64,000 bases of DNA from Amphimallon solstitiale (GCA_963170755.1 OY720675.1:250800744-250864743); one strand, 5' to 3'; numbered from the stretch's first letter, positions 31,083 to 43,167 are shown. Notes: generated by a model from the letters alone, not told the origin. Program-made: numbers and translations.

Positions 31083-33600
31083 AATGAGGTGTGGACACCA
31101 CACGTCTTTCTTATACGTATGAGCGTTTCAAACTATACAATTTTAAGAATTTTTTTACACAAAAACTAATCAAAATCCTATTCAAAGTACTTCTATTCTC
31201 TTAATAAATCTCTATAGAATGCATACTTTGCAAGATATTCGAAAAAAGTGCTTGTCCCTAAGAGTAAAAGAGTACTTCCGGTCCGAATTTTCAAATATTA
31301 TATATACAAAAAATATTGCAAATCTAGCACTAAATACTTTTGTACTCTTGATAAATATATACTGAATGCATAATTTACGACATTCACAAAAAATCGCTAT
31401 TCCATAAGAGTAAAAGTGGTACTTCCGGTCTGAATTTTGAAATTTTTTTTATACAAAAGATATTGAAAATTATGTTTTAATTACTTTTTTACCCGTAACG
31501 TATCTGTCTAAAAAGCATGACTTGCGAAATAAATGCGGAAAAAAATAATTTTCGATAAGAGTAAAAGACCTACTTCCGGTAAAAATTTCGAAAAACTTTT
31601 TAAACATAATTGTTCTCAATTTTAATTTTAAGTACATACGAATTCTTTATAAATTGGTTTAAACTTACTAGTTGACGAAATATTGGCAAAATTTAATTTT
31701 TTTGCTGAAATAAACTGCTACTTCCGGTCTACCGATTTTACTGAAAAACTAATCAGATCTCAAGAGGGAGATTAGACACGTAAATACAAAATTTGGAATT
31801 GATATCTACAGCGCTTTGATCGCTATCGTGGTCACACACAGACAGACACACAGACATTTTTTAAAAACCACTTTTTCGGTATCAGGGGACTTCAAAACGT
31901 GGACATTGCAAAAATCTCTAGGTCGAAAATTTTCGTCATCACAATACTTCCTTATACCACAGTATAGAGCTGTATAGACACAGTAGTTTCTCTCGCCGTC
32001 GGCACCTTTGATGTTTGTGTCCCAAAATAGTACTGCGCATTCACGCACGCACAACCAGAGGCGTAGTAATTTTTTCTATTCAGGAATAAGCCAGTGACGC
32101 AGAACCAAATCGTTTATGAGATAATTATGTTAATCTATTTTTAAAATTATGAAAAAGCTATATCAATAATACAAAAAACGATGATAAAACACTGCTTTTT
32201 ATTAAGTACATATTACACACGCATTTAAAATGTAATACATTATACGTACAACACAAAAAAAGGCTCCTCTAACCTAAAGATTACTTAAATTTCTTGACAC
32301 AATTCATCAATGGTGTTGTAAAATTGTTATTTTATTTGAATTGCCACTAACTTTGAAATTTCTATTGCAAAATTTCAAAGTATAAAAAATTCTTACACGA
32401 ATAAATAGCTTTATCAAAAATTCAGTAGGAAAATTTTCGCAGGGATGTTTATATGATATCTCCTCCAACTTCTGTTTTAATTTAAAGCTAACATTTGGTT
32501 CGAAGGAAAATGAAGAAAAAAATTCACAGAAGGCTTTTTCCTAATGCAGTATTTATATATAGGTATACTGAAATTATGGTCGGGCGTTGCCAAATTAGTA
32601 AAGCTGTTTCACAAAGTTAGGACATGCCTTAAAATAAGTGTAAAATTTGAATTCATTCATTTCTTGTGTTTTAAACGTATAATTGTTGGAAAACTATGCT
32701 TTTCAAAACATTTGTGTCCCAAGTAACCTATAAAATAAGTGAAGGCATTTTGTTCAGTTATATTTTCCCATTGTCGGTAATCAATCTTCGAAAATTAAAT
32801 TTTGCGTTGGTGCTGGTGAATTTGTCATGAAGTTTGAGTAATTATTCACAACTACAATACACAATATGCACATTTTAACAGTTGACGACATTTTAATGCG
32901 CCTGGGGATCTTACCGCATTGGTTCTTTCGGAAACCTGAAAAAGCTTAATTTAGAATTGTTCGAGCTATTCTTGCACCGAGGTGCACAACAATAATGGGG
33001 CATTTTTGTTCCAAGTATTCGCGAAACGAAACACTACAATTATTGATAAAACGTTATGCTGTGTGCACACTAATTATAAAAAACAATTTGTTTGTCAAAA
33101 ATGTTGGAAGTACGTCAGCATCCATTAAATTATATGAAAATGTTTCAAGAAAATGCACAATAATCAAACAAAAATTTTTGACACACATTTTAAACACAAA
33201 TTCTAAATTAATAATGTGTTAATAAATTTATTTGACGTTAATTATAAATGCCAAAAGAATGTATAATTTAGTTTTACAAATGCCTTGTTTAATCTGTGTA
33301 CAACTACCCATTAATTTGTAAAATTAGTGTTCATAATAAATTGTTTGTCAAACATTTTGTATAATTGGTGTACAGCATAACTTATATTAACGGCCATTCA
33401 CAAATCGCATGCCCAGCAGTCGCATCAAATAATCCCGCCGACTTAACAGGTGATAGCTGACTACTGCGCATTCAGAAATTTTCACGCACGCGTCGGTTCA
33501 AGGTCGTCGGTAGGAGGACAATTATTTCCCTCGAGAGAAACTACTGTTTCTATTACATAGCTATATACTGTGCTTATACTATGTATAAGAAAGTAAAAAG
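31083..33600 (+). mobile_element. 148-bp family repeat element, copy 2, with nested insertion
   Basis: It starts AAATGAGGTGTGGACACCAC and CTTTCTTATACGTATGAG, carries four units with TACTTCCGGT (near 31270, 31423, 31571, 31720), a CA/GACA microsatellite at 31835-31850, and ends in the GTATAAGAAAGTAAAAG hairpin arm at 33600. The hairpin is split by a 1.6-kb element (31958-33572). It is inserted in a satellite A unit. Confidence 0.78.
31958..33572. mobile_element. 1.6-kb inverted-repeat element inside a hairpin
   Basis: The left end CACAGTATAGAGCTGTATAG and the complement of the right end CACAGTATATAGCTATGTAA are inverted repeats that also share ACAGTAGTTTCTCTCG about 25 bp in. Flanks CTTATAC (31951-31957) and CTTATAC (33573-33579) are a 7-bp duplication. 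The interior has a 75-codon frame (32995-33222) with no recognised motif, so it looks non-autonomous. A 7-8 bp duplication would fit hAT or P superfamilies. Confidence 0.72.
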
Positions 33601-34237
33601 AATGAGTTATTCACTTTACCATTCCAATAGATGCTTATATGAGAAATACTTTTCCAATAACGTCAGGCTAAGAGTTTCTAACATAACGGATGACCGGTTG
33701 ATTAATTTTGTTACGAAATGAAACATTCGATTCATGATTATTAAAATATGGTGGTATTCATATAGCGAGGATACACATATATTATTGTTGTATATTTTTT
33801 TATAACTGATAACAGAACCGATTTAGCCACTTACGTATATTTAATAATGTCGAATAGCCTTAATGCAACGTCATATTGACGTCAGCGATTAAAAATACAC
33901 AGTTTGATATTGCGGTGTTACAAGAACATTTATTGCGTTTTGTTTTTATAGAAATCTACAACAGTACTAGAGTTTTATTCGCATTTGGCAGTTTTCACAT
34001 AATAATTGGCTTTATTAACTTGAATTTACAGAAGTATTAATTAAATATGTTGAAAGACGAATATACCTGTGTCGAAACGATTACATCACTGGTGATACTA
34101 TGCCGTCACACCACTTGAAAATATACAGCAATAGCTACTAGGAGGGAAGCCTGCAAAGTCTTTAGCTTGACACATAGAAAGTTCCATGCTTTATATAAAC
34201 ACACGTAATATACAATTATACATTTTTGTAAAATAGA

Positions 34238-36012
34238 AAAAATTGAATTTCGTGCAGTCATTAGATTCTTTGTTTTTGATGGTTCAACACCAACAGCAAT
34301 TTCTGTAAAATTGTTAAAAGTGTATCCACCTTCACTTTTCACTCTGAAAAAATGGGCTGCACTTTTTAAGTTTGGTTGTATAAGTCTCACAGATGATCCA
34401 CGCGATGGTCGTCGAAAAGCTACTGTAACACCACAAATCAGCCAACAAGACCCATGATATGATCTTACATGATGGATGAGTGAGTGAAATAGCTGAAACC
34501 ATATGCATCCCAAAATAATGAATTGGAATTGTTTTGCACGATGAATTACATGCGAAAAAGAGTTTTGCAAGATTTGCATGACCAAAAACCGATTTGAATT
34601 CGTATTTTTTAAGCGTGTTTTGAACATTTCAATAATAATAATAAATTTATTTCCATCAATAAAGACACGCAAAACAAACAAAAAAGAAACTTACAATAAA
34701 GTAAATACATAAAAAATGGTTGGAAAAGGGATGCATTTCAAGCTATGCTTGTTCCACTATTGCATCCCTCACCAAATGAGCAAAGCACACACCATCAACT
34801 GACAGTCGAATTGATTGTCTAAGCTCCAATGAAAAGTTGCTAAAAACCATTACAAGTGTTTTTGAAGAATTCAAATAGTGTGAATGTTTACGGGAATAAT
34901 TAAACACTGAATCCAAATCAGCATTAATAGCAGTCACCGCCTCCAACAAATCACCTCGCTGAAACCTGTGATATATCCGAGAGTCGTCATCGTACATGTG
35001 ATATTTGCTGGTATGTAAACAAGTCATTATATTGCAGGTGTAAATACTGAATAGTAACGGACTGAGAATAGAGCCCTGCGGAACACCAGCCCACAAACAC
35101 CTAAACTCCGAAACCTGATCTCGCAATCTAACACACTGACGCCGATCACCCAAATAATTAAGAATCTTTAGGTTATATCCTCTAAGCCTAAATACTGGAG
35201 ATCTGACAACAGCACCTCATGATCTATAGTGTCAAATGCTCTAGCAATACCAAAATCACAGAGCCAGCCTGATCAACGGCTGATATAATATCATCGGTCA
35301 CCATAGTCAAAGCTAGAATTTTCGACAACACTGACTGGTCTAAGATCAAAAAAAGTTTCGACAGTTTTCTTTTTTGGTGTAGATACCACTGATGTCATTT
35401 TCTAACATCGACGAACAAAAATTAACCAAATGTGTGATAATTGAATAATGTATGGGCAACAGACCTGGTGAAGTTAACACCAATATTATCAACCCCAGTG
35501 ACATTTGTAGATATTCCATTCATAATTTTTAATTTCAACAAAATAAAATGGATTTCGAACGTTGTTTCATAACTGTTGATGTAAGATGGATTCACTACTA
35601 TAAACCAGAGGGAAAAGAACAGCGAAAACAATGAATTGACGCCGATGGAAATGTATCAAGGAAGGCAAAGACGGTTTTGCCAGCAGGGAAGGTTATGGCA
35701 ACAGTTTTTTTGGGATTACAAATGTCTATTATTATATTCAGAAATGTGAAAGAATAGACTCTGTAACCTTATGGATCAGATTGATACAAAAATTTGTGAG
35801 GAAACACGTTTTCAACAAGATAGTGTACGTCTTCACACAAATGTCTTCACGATGGCAAAATTCAAGGAGTTAATGTAGGTATTGTTCAAGTGCCGAAACT
35901 ATTGCAACCGTCGATCAATATTTTGCAGAGCTTCCTTGATCAAACTTTAATGATGGTATTGAATTATTCGAAAAACGGTGTCACAAATGTATTGAAGTTT
36001 TAGGAGATTAAT
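34238..36012 (+). pseudogene. mariner transposase split by a LINE fragment
   Basis: The N-terminal part at 34238-34620 reads KIEFRAVIRFFVFDGSTPTA, LTDDPRDGRRKATVTPQI, then with stops and shifts the IGIVLHDELHAKKSFARFA-type HTH segment. The C-terminal part at 35640-36012 reads SRKAKTVLPAGKVMATVFLG, then frameshifted QDSVRLHTN, and the tail NDGIELFEKRCHKCIEVL in pieces. A reverse-strand LINE (about 34628-35400) separates the halves. Heavily decayed. Confidence 0.75.
34628..35400 (-). pseudogene. 5'-truncated LINE fragment with reverse transcriptase
   Basis: Reading leftward: FDTIDHEVLLSDLQYLGLRG (palm motif A region, frameshifted), CLWAGVPQGSILSPLLFSIY (motif B), YHMYDDDSRIYHRF (the A/S-D-D box, here MYDDD) and LNSSKTLVMVFS (motif D). 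The 3' end has an (ATT)n tail at 34628-34645. A truncated 5' end and a microsatellite tail are typical of Jockey/CR1-type LINE insertion, here into a mariner. Confidence 0.82.
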
Positions 36013-36317
36013 ATATATTAAATAATAAAAAACATATTGCTGTGATCTTCACATCATTGATATAATAATATTAAGAATTAGTTTAGTTATTGAAAAAGAA
36101 CACTAATTGTATTCTAAAAAAATCGTTTATTAAAAATTTAGGATATAAGTTCAAAACATATAAATAATAAATATGGTATAATATAATATAAGTATAGTAT
36201 AATGGGGTGCTTATATATAAAGACAAACCTCTTTATGAAAATAAACATGAATTGTTAGTATATTTTAGTTAAAATAAGTATACACATTAAGTATAAAATT
36301 AAACACAAAATAAATCA

Positions 36318-36584
36318 ATGCACTCTAGATTTTGTAGAAAAGACAAGCACGAGATATGTTTTGAATATAAAAATACAGAACCTAATTTCGTACAAGGCGT
36401 TAGAACAGCCTTAAACATGTTAATAAATGGACCATTATTTAAAAACAAAAAGGTATTGAAAGTGAATAACAGAGGAAGACTTATGTTAAAAGATGGGACA
36501 ATAAAGAGAGTGAATTATTTAAATGCTATTAAGTTATATGAACAAGGTAATATCAGGTGTGATCGAGAAGAGAATATGATTTAA
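36318..36584 (+). CDS. Orphan 88-residue ORF, unknown
   Basis: The frame from 36318 to a TAA at 36582-36584 encodes MHSRFCRKDKHEICFEYKN, FVQGVRTALNMLINGPLFKN and RGRLMLKDGTIKRVNYLNAI, ending NIRCDREENMI. It is basic, has balanced amino-acid use unlike the AT-rich noise around it, and no transposase or RT motif. It could be an exon of a host gene, a fragment of an integrated element, or chance. It is flanked by AT-rich DNA with no repeat I could pair. Confidence 0.4.
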   Translation: MHSRFCRKDKHEICFEYKNTEPNFVQGVRTALNMLINGPLFKNKKVLKVNNRGRLMLKDGTIKRVNYLNAIKLYEQGNIRCDREENMI

Positions 36585-38752
36585 ATGAAAGAATATAAAT
36601 TCATACAAACATAATGGTACCGATTCAATAGAAAGATTTTGATAATAATACTTAAGATATAGTAAATACCTATAACTTAATATCTATGTACAGAAAGAGG
36701 ATATAAATCAAAACATTTCTAGTGCGAAGTGACAGATCGTAAATAAGAATGTTTTATGTAAACAGTAACTGTATAAATTAAAAACACACTTATTAGTTCT
36801 TGTATGTATAACTCAAGGGCTTCAAAGACTATGGAAATGGTCATGTGTGGTTTAAAAACCTGCAAAAAAATGCAGTGTCAATATTGTTAATAGATTTCTG
36901 AAAAATCGACGTATTACTTGAGAAAATATGGTTGAATAGTCCGAGAGAATGTGAGGCAGACCACCGATCTTTGCAGTGCGAGCCCGATAAGAAAAATCTC
37001 AGTCATAGACAACGCTTTTCATGTGCTACCAGAACAAAGAACTAAAAAGAAAATTAGAATAAATGTTAGTACAAATCATGAAAAAGTAATGCATTCATAT
37101 AAGTATACAATGAAGGTGTTATAATGAGGAAGGAAGGAAAAATATACTTACTGAAGGTGGGATATAACAAGTTGGTGATAAACAATAATAACAAACGGTT
37201 CGAGTCGTCGCCATAACTATGTAACTTCAAAGACGATGTACGCGTATTGGTGCAAGTATGATAACCTGAATAAAACGAAATAGAAAGATTTTATCACGAA
37301 CGTTTTAAAATCAATGCCAACCTAAAATTTAATTAGATAACAGAGGCGCTACAGATTGCCGCTAGTCAATTTTTTTAAGTATATAAAGCGAAAACAAGAA
37401 TAGACCTGTGGAAGATGATAATTCAAGCAGTAAAGACGTTAATTTTGGAAAAGAATACATTTTTTTTTGATGGCGAAAGTGATAGTGGCTTATATGCACT
37501 ATTTATGATCTCACGATTTAAGAATCTGTATTAAGAATTAGAATTTTATTTTCATTTAGTTTCTTTTAAAACAATTTCATTCAATTAATTTTCATTTTTA
37601 TTATTTTAATTTTTAAGATGGAGGACATCAATAAGAATGAATTTGATAAAATGCACGATGATATGAAGTAAGTTATAAGATAAATAATTCAATTTAGGTA
37701 TAGTTAATGGTGTTAGAAGTGCTGAAGGTACTATGTGAAAATATTTGCCTTTAGTAAATCGTTGGGCATCGTTAATTAGATGAATATTATCTTGTATAAT
37801 AATAATAATTCGTTATTTTAAAATAATAAAAGGATAGTTAATGCAAGGACTCATAAGAACATGAATAAAAATTTTATGCTGTTAGGAATAAGTTTATAAA
37901 TAGACTATTCTAATTTTTATTATTCATCAGCATTGTTGCATCCATAGCAATATGTCGCGTAAAAAAATATTTACATTATTGGTAGGCCTGAAACATTTCA
38001 GACAATGCTCGGACTATACTAGCACCTGCAGATTCCATAGTTTGAATCAGGTTTATTTGAGTGAAATATTTGCCTAAGACAACTGATCTTGTTTACACGG
38101 ATGGTATATACATAATACATGTGATATGTGTCTTTCCTCTCTTGCACGCTGTAGGACAGTATATTTTTGTAAAAATAATTTTACCGGCAAATATAAAAAG
38201 TTACACCAATTTTCTATTTTCTCGTAGAGGGTGGAAAAAAATTGTTATTCGCGTATCTTTCCTTGGACAGTTGTCCTTACATTAAATTTTCACGCAAGTA
38301 ACGATGAAGTACCTCCAACGCTCACCTCGGCATCGTCGAAAGTAAAGTCCCGGTAGTACGTACGAATCCTTCAAGGAGATCTCCTGAAATATAAATTATC
38401 TTCCGCCGCGCTCTCTGTCCCACTTTTCGCTTCTTCATCTGTATATTTTTCTGATCTCTTCACCCCGCCGAGAGTTGCGGGAAACTATTACCGACCTTCC
38501 GTTCTTTCGTGGACAAACGCCGTTGCCGAAAAAGCAACTTCCATTTCACGGGGAAATGATGAAAACTCCTAAAAATTGCATGGATGTTTGTTGATGTAAT
38601 TCTCGCGTTTCGTACTGCTGGATATTCCGGGCATGTTCTGGTCGAATTGAGGTCGCAGGGTGTTGGAAATTGCACAGTGAGAACGAAAATAAACGAAGTG
38701 ATTGTCACAGATGAAGGCTGTGGTTAATTAATGAGTGAAGATTTTCACGGCA
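36585..38752. other. Mostly featureless stretch with a GC-richer patch
   Basis: 36585-38270 is AT-rich with no gene apart from the weak exon-like segment. 38290-38700 is richer in G+C (CTTCCGCCGCGCTCTCTGTC, CACCCCGCCGAGAGTTGCGG) and could be conserved non-coding sequence. Confidence 0.4.
37618..37670 (+). CDS. Possible short first exon (exon-like segment)
   Basis: A T-rich tract ending TTTTAAG precedes ATGGAGGACATCAATAAG, and 17 codons later ATGAAGTAAGTT gives a donor-like site. The peptide would be MEDINKNEFDKMHDDMK. No family is recognised and the stretch is short, so it may be chance; it does not match the expected next part of DIP2. Confidence 0.2.
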
Positions 38753-39250
38753 CACACAGAAAAGTACTTTCTTGGATCAAGTGGATCTGTCTTGAGTCAA
38801 GTAAACGGCACGTTTATATATACGCAAGAAAATATTTACTTCAATCAAGAAAAAAAAATTCTTGTTATTTAAGAAAATATATTCTTGCTTCAAGTATTTG
38901 CCTTTTTAATTCAAAGATATCTTGTTTTGGTTATAGAAGCGATTTACTTATTTCAAGAAAGGGAATATTTCTCTTAAGTAGATTATTTCTCAATTGAAAA
39001 ACTTGATTACTTGATACAAGAAATTAAATTTTCTGGTCAAGAAAGCATTACCTTCTTGTTAGAATTTCAAATATTTAATTCAATTCTGCCTTTTCTCAAT
39101 CTAAATATATGTATATTTGAATAAAATAATTGATTTTCTTAAAATGATAATTCGTTATCTTTATCCAAGAAAATATTTACTTCAAATAAAACTATTGAAA
39201 TATTTGAGCCAATAAACTGTTTTTTATTGCATGAAGTAAATTGTATTCTT

Positions 39251-39457
39251 AATCAAATGAGTATCTAAATTGTAATTTAATACTACCAGAATAATTATTA
39301 ATTATATAATTATCATTAGTTTTTACATTTTATACTAAATAATATTTACAGTCATCATTACAACGCCTATTATTTAGTACAAAAAGGTACTAATAACAAT
39401 TATATAATAATAATTATTCAGGTAGTATTAAATTACAATTTAGATACTCATTTGATT
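39251..39457. repeat. 207-bp hairpin with about 58-bp arms
   Basis: The left arm starts AATCAAATGAGTATCTAAAT at 39251 and its near-perfect complement ends at 39457; the arms share a full block through TTTAATACTACC and AATAATTATT. The loop is about 90 bp. It sits within the element at 38753-42028. It could be a nested foldback MITE. Confidence 0.85.
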
Positions 39458-39810
39458 AAATAAATAACATACTTTGCTTAAGAAACAGGCTAATCTAATT
39501 ACATTAGAATTTCAGGTACAATAATAGATAGAAAAATACGTATTAATGAACATCGTGTATTAATAATATAGATATAATAAACATTACATATTATTGCAGG
39601 TATAACAGTTTTACAAATTAAAAAAATAACAGTGTTTATACATATATATGTATGTATATAACAATATGTGTTATTATTTATATAGTACAGCTAACTTCTA
39701 AATTGTATGTATTTCGGTAATACTAGATATATTCATTCCACTTGGCAACATATGTTCTTGAGTGGGATATTTTAAAAATTATTTGGAAATGGCATAAAAT
39801 TGGAGTATTA

Positions 39811-41576
39811 TGTTATATCTTAGCCTTTGCATGGACAATTATAGACTCCAGGCTTTCTTGGATAGAAAACTTCCAATGTCCATTGTTCAGTCTTTTTCTT
39901 CCTTTACAAGGTATTAGATGTGATAACATATATAATTGTACCTTAGTGTAACTTTGGAATCTAAAAAATCGTATTTTTTTTTGAATGTCATAACAAAATT
40001 GGAATTTGTCTAATGCAAACGGTGTGTATACTTACTGTCATTAGAGCTCTTTTGTAGGGATACATATAATTCCTTGCATACGTCGTTTTTGTTCATTAGT
40101 GAATATAGCATTTCAAAGAACACATGCCATTGATTTATTAAATTTAGACCACTCTCAGAATATAATTCGTCGAAGTCCAAATTTATCTAAAGGAATTTAT
40201 AATTACGTTATGAAAATAAGCTGTTACAATAACCTACCCAGGCTCTCTGCTCTATTATCCAGTAACATAGGCCAGTTTTTTAAATAGTCTTCTATACTAG
40301 AAGACGTATCTTGCTTTCTTAAGGGGTAACTTATCTGCCACTTACTACATACTTCATGCCATGGTTCACTTCTTGATTTCAGCCATAATGCAGCAAGCTG
40401 GGCATCTTCTGAAATATCTACAAGTATACTAATAGTTAGTATATGACAGTACTTATAAACATTTTCTTTATACTCTATTTTACAATAATAATAAGAAACA
40501 CGGATAATTTTCACCACTTACCGCACACATTATTTAATGGACCTTCATTTGGTGTCTTTTTGCTCGTTATGCCTCCACGAAAAAGTTTTTTTTTTATTTT
40601 GTCCACTAACTTCCCTTTTGCTAGTATATGTTTTTTAGTTGGGCTTTCAGCCTTCTTTACTGCTGGCATATAATATGTTTCTGGACATTCATTTGGAAAA
40701 ACACATATTATTTTGGCTGTTAATATATTATATTCGGAATGTTTGAGCCGACTGAAAGAGATGGTTTATTGTTTTCAATTTATATATTTATAGCATCGCT
40801 TACTGTTTAACTATATATAATTATATATATGCTTGCATATTATATCCACCAATCTATTTCGTTTAGAATTATCTAAAGAACTATTAACACTATCGAAATT
40901 TGTGATACTGTTCCCCAGTGGAGAAATTTTTAATAGCGTTTCTAAATCAAACTTTGGAAGATCGTCTACATGATTTGAATTAAGTACTTCAACATATATG
41001 GGGTCTTCGTTTTGATCGGAATTCTAAAACAGTAAATATATATGCCACAAGAAAATATTGACGTGTTATTCAACAAAGAGTATTGAGTAAAATATTTAAT
41101 AATAATATCATTATTTTTTGATAATTTAAATATTTTCAAATTAAAAATGAGAATAGAAAGTCCTTATTTTCTTTAAGTATTACTATAAAATCTAAAGTGA
41201 TTAAAGTCAAAAGCGTCAATGTATCTTTTTTATCTTGTTAAAAATGCAAGACTTTATCTCTCTAACGTTGTCATCACTTTCCTGTTTTTATTTAGAGGGC
41301 ATAGCTCCGTCCATTAGTATTACTATTAGGTTAATGATTTCGATACGCACATACAAATATTTTTATTATCATATGTAAATAAATATATGAGTACGTACAC
41401 GTTTTTACAAATTTAATATTTTTTATTCTCATCTATGAGATACACATGCATCACGTACCTAAATATATATCTAAGTATATATTATTACCTTCTCTCACCG
41501 CATCTTCTATGGTCGCCTTGAGGTTGCACCATATAAAATGCCCATTATGATGCAAACGCGCATAAAAATTGTCCAT
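39811..41576 (-). pseudogene. Multi-exon gene of an uncharacterised arthropod mobile family
   Basis: Exons with consensus splice sites read leftward: 41576-41489 (MDNFYARLHHNGHFIWCNLK), about 41023-40820 (ILEFDLETLLKISPLG-type block; LDNSKRNRLVDIICKHI), 40751-40522 (NILTAKIICVFPNECPETYY, LAKGKLVDKIKKKLFRGG), 40408-40238 (DAQLAALWLKSRSEPWHEVC, SIEDYLKNWPMLL), 40186-40036 (INLDFDELYSESGLNLINQW) and 39960-39811 (SHLIPCKGRKRL, ESLESIIVHAKA). I know this block order (FPNE..YYVP, GKLVDKYRNK, W...SxxPW, L..WP) from repeated insect proteins of unknown function. Some junction phases do not fit and exon 2 ends in a stop, so the copy looks damaged. Confidence 0.65.
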
Positions 41577-42292
41577 TTTTCATTGATATATGCTATTAAT
41601 ATACACAAATAACTAGGTGAACTATTAAGAAGTTTTGAACAAAAATGATATACTTACAGGTACTTGACACAACACAAATGTACAAATGCTTTTATCAAAC
41701 GCAGAAAGTACTTCGTAATTCGACTATCAACAACAAAAGAGGGCCTATTTAATATCACGCAATAACATATCACGTGACAACCAACGCTTCATCCCTTCTA
41801 TACCCCACCGCCAGTCAAATAAAGAACGACATAAAATTTGATAGACAAAGATATACTTGTATTTGGTGCTCACCAGTAGAACCTCAAGTAAATAATTTAT
41901 TTCTTCCAAAAAAATTCACCTACTTGCAGGAAATATATTTTCTTGATTGAAGTAAATAAATTCTTGGATTTAATATTTAAGGTCAAGTAAGTATGTTTTC
42001 TTGGGTGTAGAAACCATTTTTCTGTGTGCAGCGGAAGAAAATATAAACAAATTGTGTGGATAGATTGTGTGAATATGAGCTTGGTTGGAAAAAGTTGAAA
42101 TACATTCTGCTGGAAGTGAATATAGAGATGTTCTTGTCAAAGATCATTGAATAACAGATTAAGGAGAATGTTTTGCAAAATAATGGAGATTAAATTTTCC
42201 TTCTACGAAATGCAAAATCCTGATAGGAAAATCAGAATACATATTTGGAAAGCAGAATTGAAGCAGTGTAGATGAAAAGAAACACTCATGTA

Positions 42293-43135
42293 CGAGGGTG
42301 AGGTGAAAAATTCTCGGCCTTACACAGAGATGGCGTTCCAATCATCCACACCGGAAAACATCGAAAAGGTGCACGATATCGTGTTGGACGATAGGCATGT
42401 GAAGGTGAGTGAGATGGCTGAGACCGTAGGAATATCGGAAGAAAGGGTGCAAAACATCTTGCACGAAGAATTTGGGACCCGAAAGCTCTGCGCAAGGTGG
42501 GTGCCGCATTTGCTGAATGCCAATCAAAAGCAAATGCGCAAACAACTTTCGCAGCAATGTTTGGACCGATTCAATAGGGATCCGACCGATTTTGTGCGGC
42601 GATTTATTACCATGGATGAGACATGGATCCAACACTACTTGCCAGAAACGAAACAGCAGTCGTAGCAGTGAGTGGAAGCCGGTGGTGCAGTGCCAAAGAA
42701 AGCGAAGTCGATCTCATCTGGCGGAAAGGTCATGGTCAGTGTGTTTTGGTATGCGAAAGGGAACCTGTTAATTGATTACCTTGAAAAAGACAGAATAATT
42801 ACAGGCGAATATTACATCAATCTTCTTGACCAGCTGGATGCCAAAATTCGCGGGAAGAGGCCTGGCTTGAAGAAGACAAAATCATGTTTCACCAGGACAA
42901 CGCATCTGCTCACAAAAGTGCGTTGGCAGTGGGAAAACTGCAGGATTTGAGGTATGATTTGCTCGACCATCCCCCCTATACTCCTGATTTGGCACCCTTA
43001 GACTTCCATCTGTTCCCAAACTTGTAAAAATGTGTTTCTGGGAAGCGCTTCGCGTCCAATGAAGAAGTTGGAAGTAAATGGATATTTTAACAACCTTCCA
43101 GACTCTTACTTCCGGGAAGGAATACTGATTGAATT
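42293..43135 (+). pseudogene. mariner transposase, nearly full length, broken
   Basis: Starting at 42330 the protein reads MAFQSSTPENIEKVHDIVLD, HTH VSEMAETVGISEERVQNILH, LCARWVPHLLNANQKQ and FITMDETWIQHYLPETKQQ with the first Asp. Two stops follow within three codons (42663-42671). It resumes KKAKSISSGGKVMVSVFWYA, and after a frameshift near 42880 gives IMFHQDNASAHKSALAV (second Asp) and HPPYTPDLAPLDFHLFP (third Asp), 34 residues apart as in DD34D mariners. The left end is TACGAGGGTGAGGTGAAAAA at 42291; the right end is not paired. The scrap at 6550-7089 is the same family. Confidence 0.9.
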
Positions 43136-43167
43136 CTATTTCTCTTCTTAGTTAGTTTTTATGTTAA

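Larger units (their letters stand above)
27290..33655. repeat. Satellite-like array broken by nested insertions
   Basis: Five surviving pieces (about 27296-27350, 28450-28553, 29836-30146, 30783-31082, 33597-33655) repeat the same words: GAGTTATCCACTTCACCACT, AAATATATGAAATTATTGTC, ATTGAATGATCAATAAA, TTATATGAGAAATACTGT and GGTCAAGATTCAAATTAGGT. Read in order with insertions removed they form units A (about 125 bp) and B (about 165 bp) arranged roughly A-B-A-A-B-A-B. The insertions are two mariners, a mariner scrap with a SINE, and the 2.5-kb repeat element. Confidence 0.75.
38753..42028 (-). mobile_element. Inverted-repeat element carrying a spliced gene
   Basis: The ends are CACACAGAAAAGTACTTTCT and the complement of CACACAGAAAAATGGTTTCT. 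Both sides are packed with words of the type TCAAGAAAATATTTACTTCA and its complement (38770-39190 and 41880-42010). Between them lies a multi-exon gene on the - strand (39811-41576). No clear target duplication is visible. The arrangement suggests a DNA transposon that encodes, or captured, this gene family. Confidence 0.65.

Noticed and set aside
34106..34681. 191-codon frame on the - strand
   Set aside because: It is antisense to the N-terminal mariner fragment at 34238-34620 and has no family motif of its own.
37618..37670. Second exon of DIP2
   Set aside because: DIP2 continues after LSEG with a D-I-T-Q-K-G-Y motif; this segment reads MEDINKNEF and does not match.
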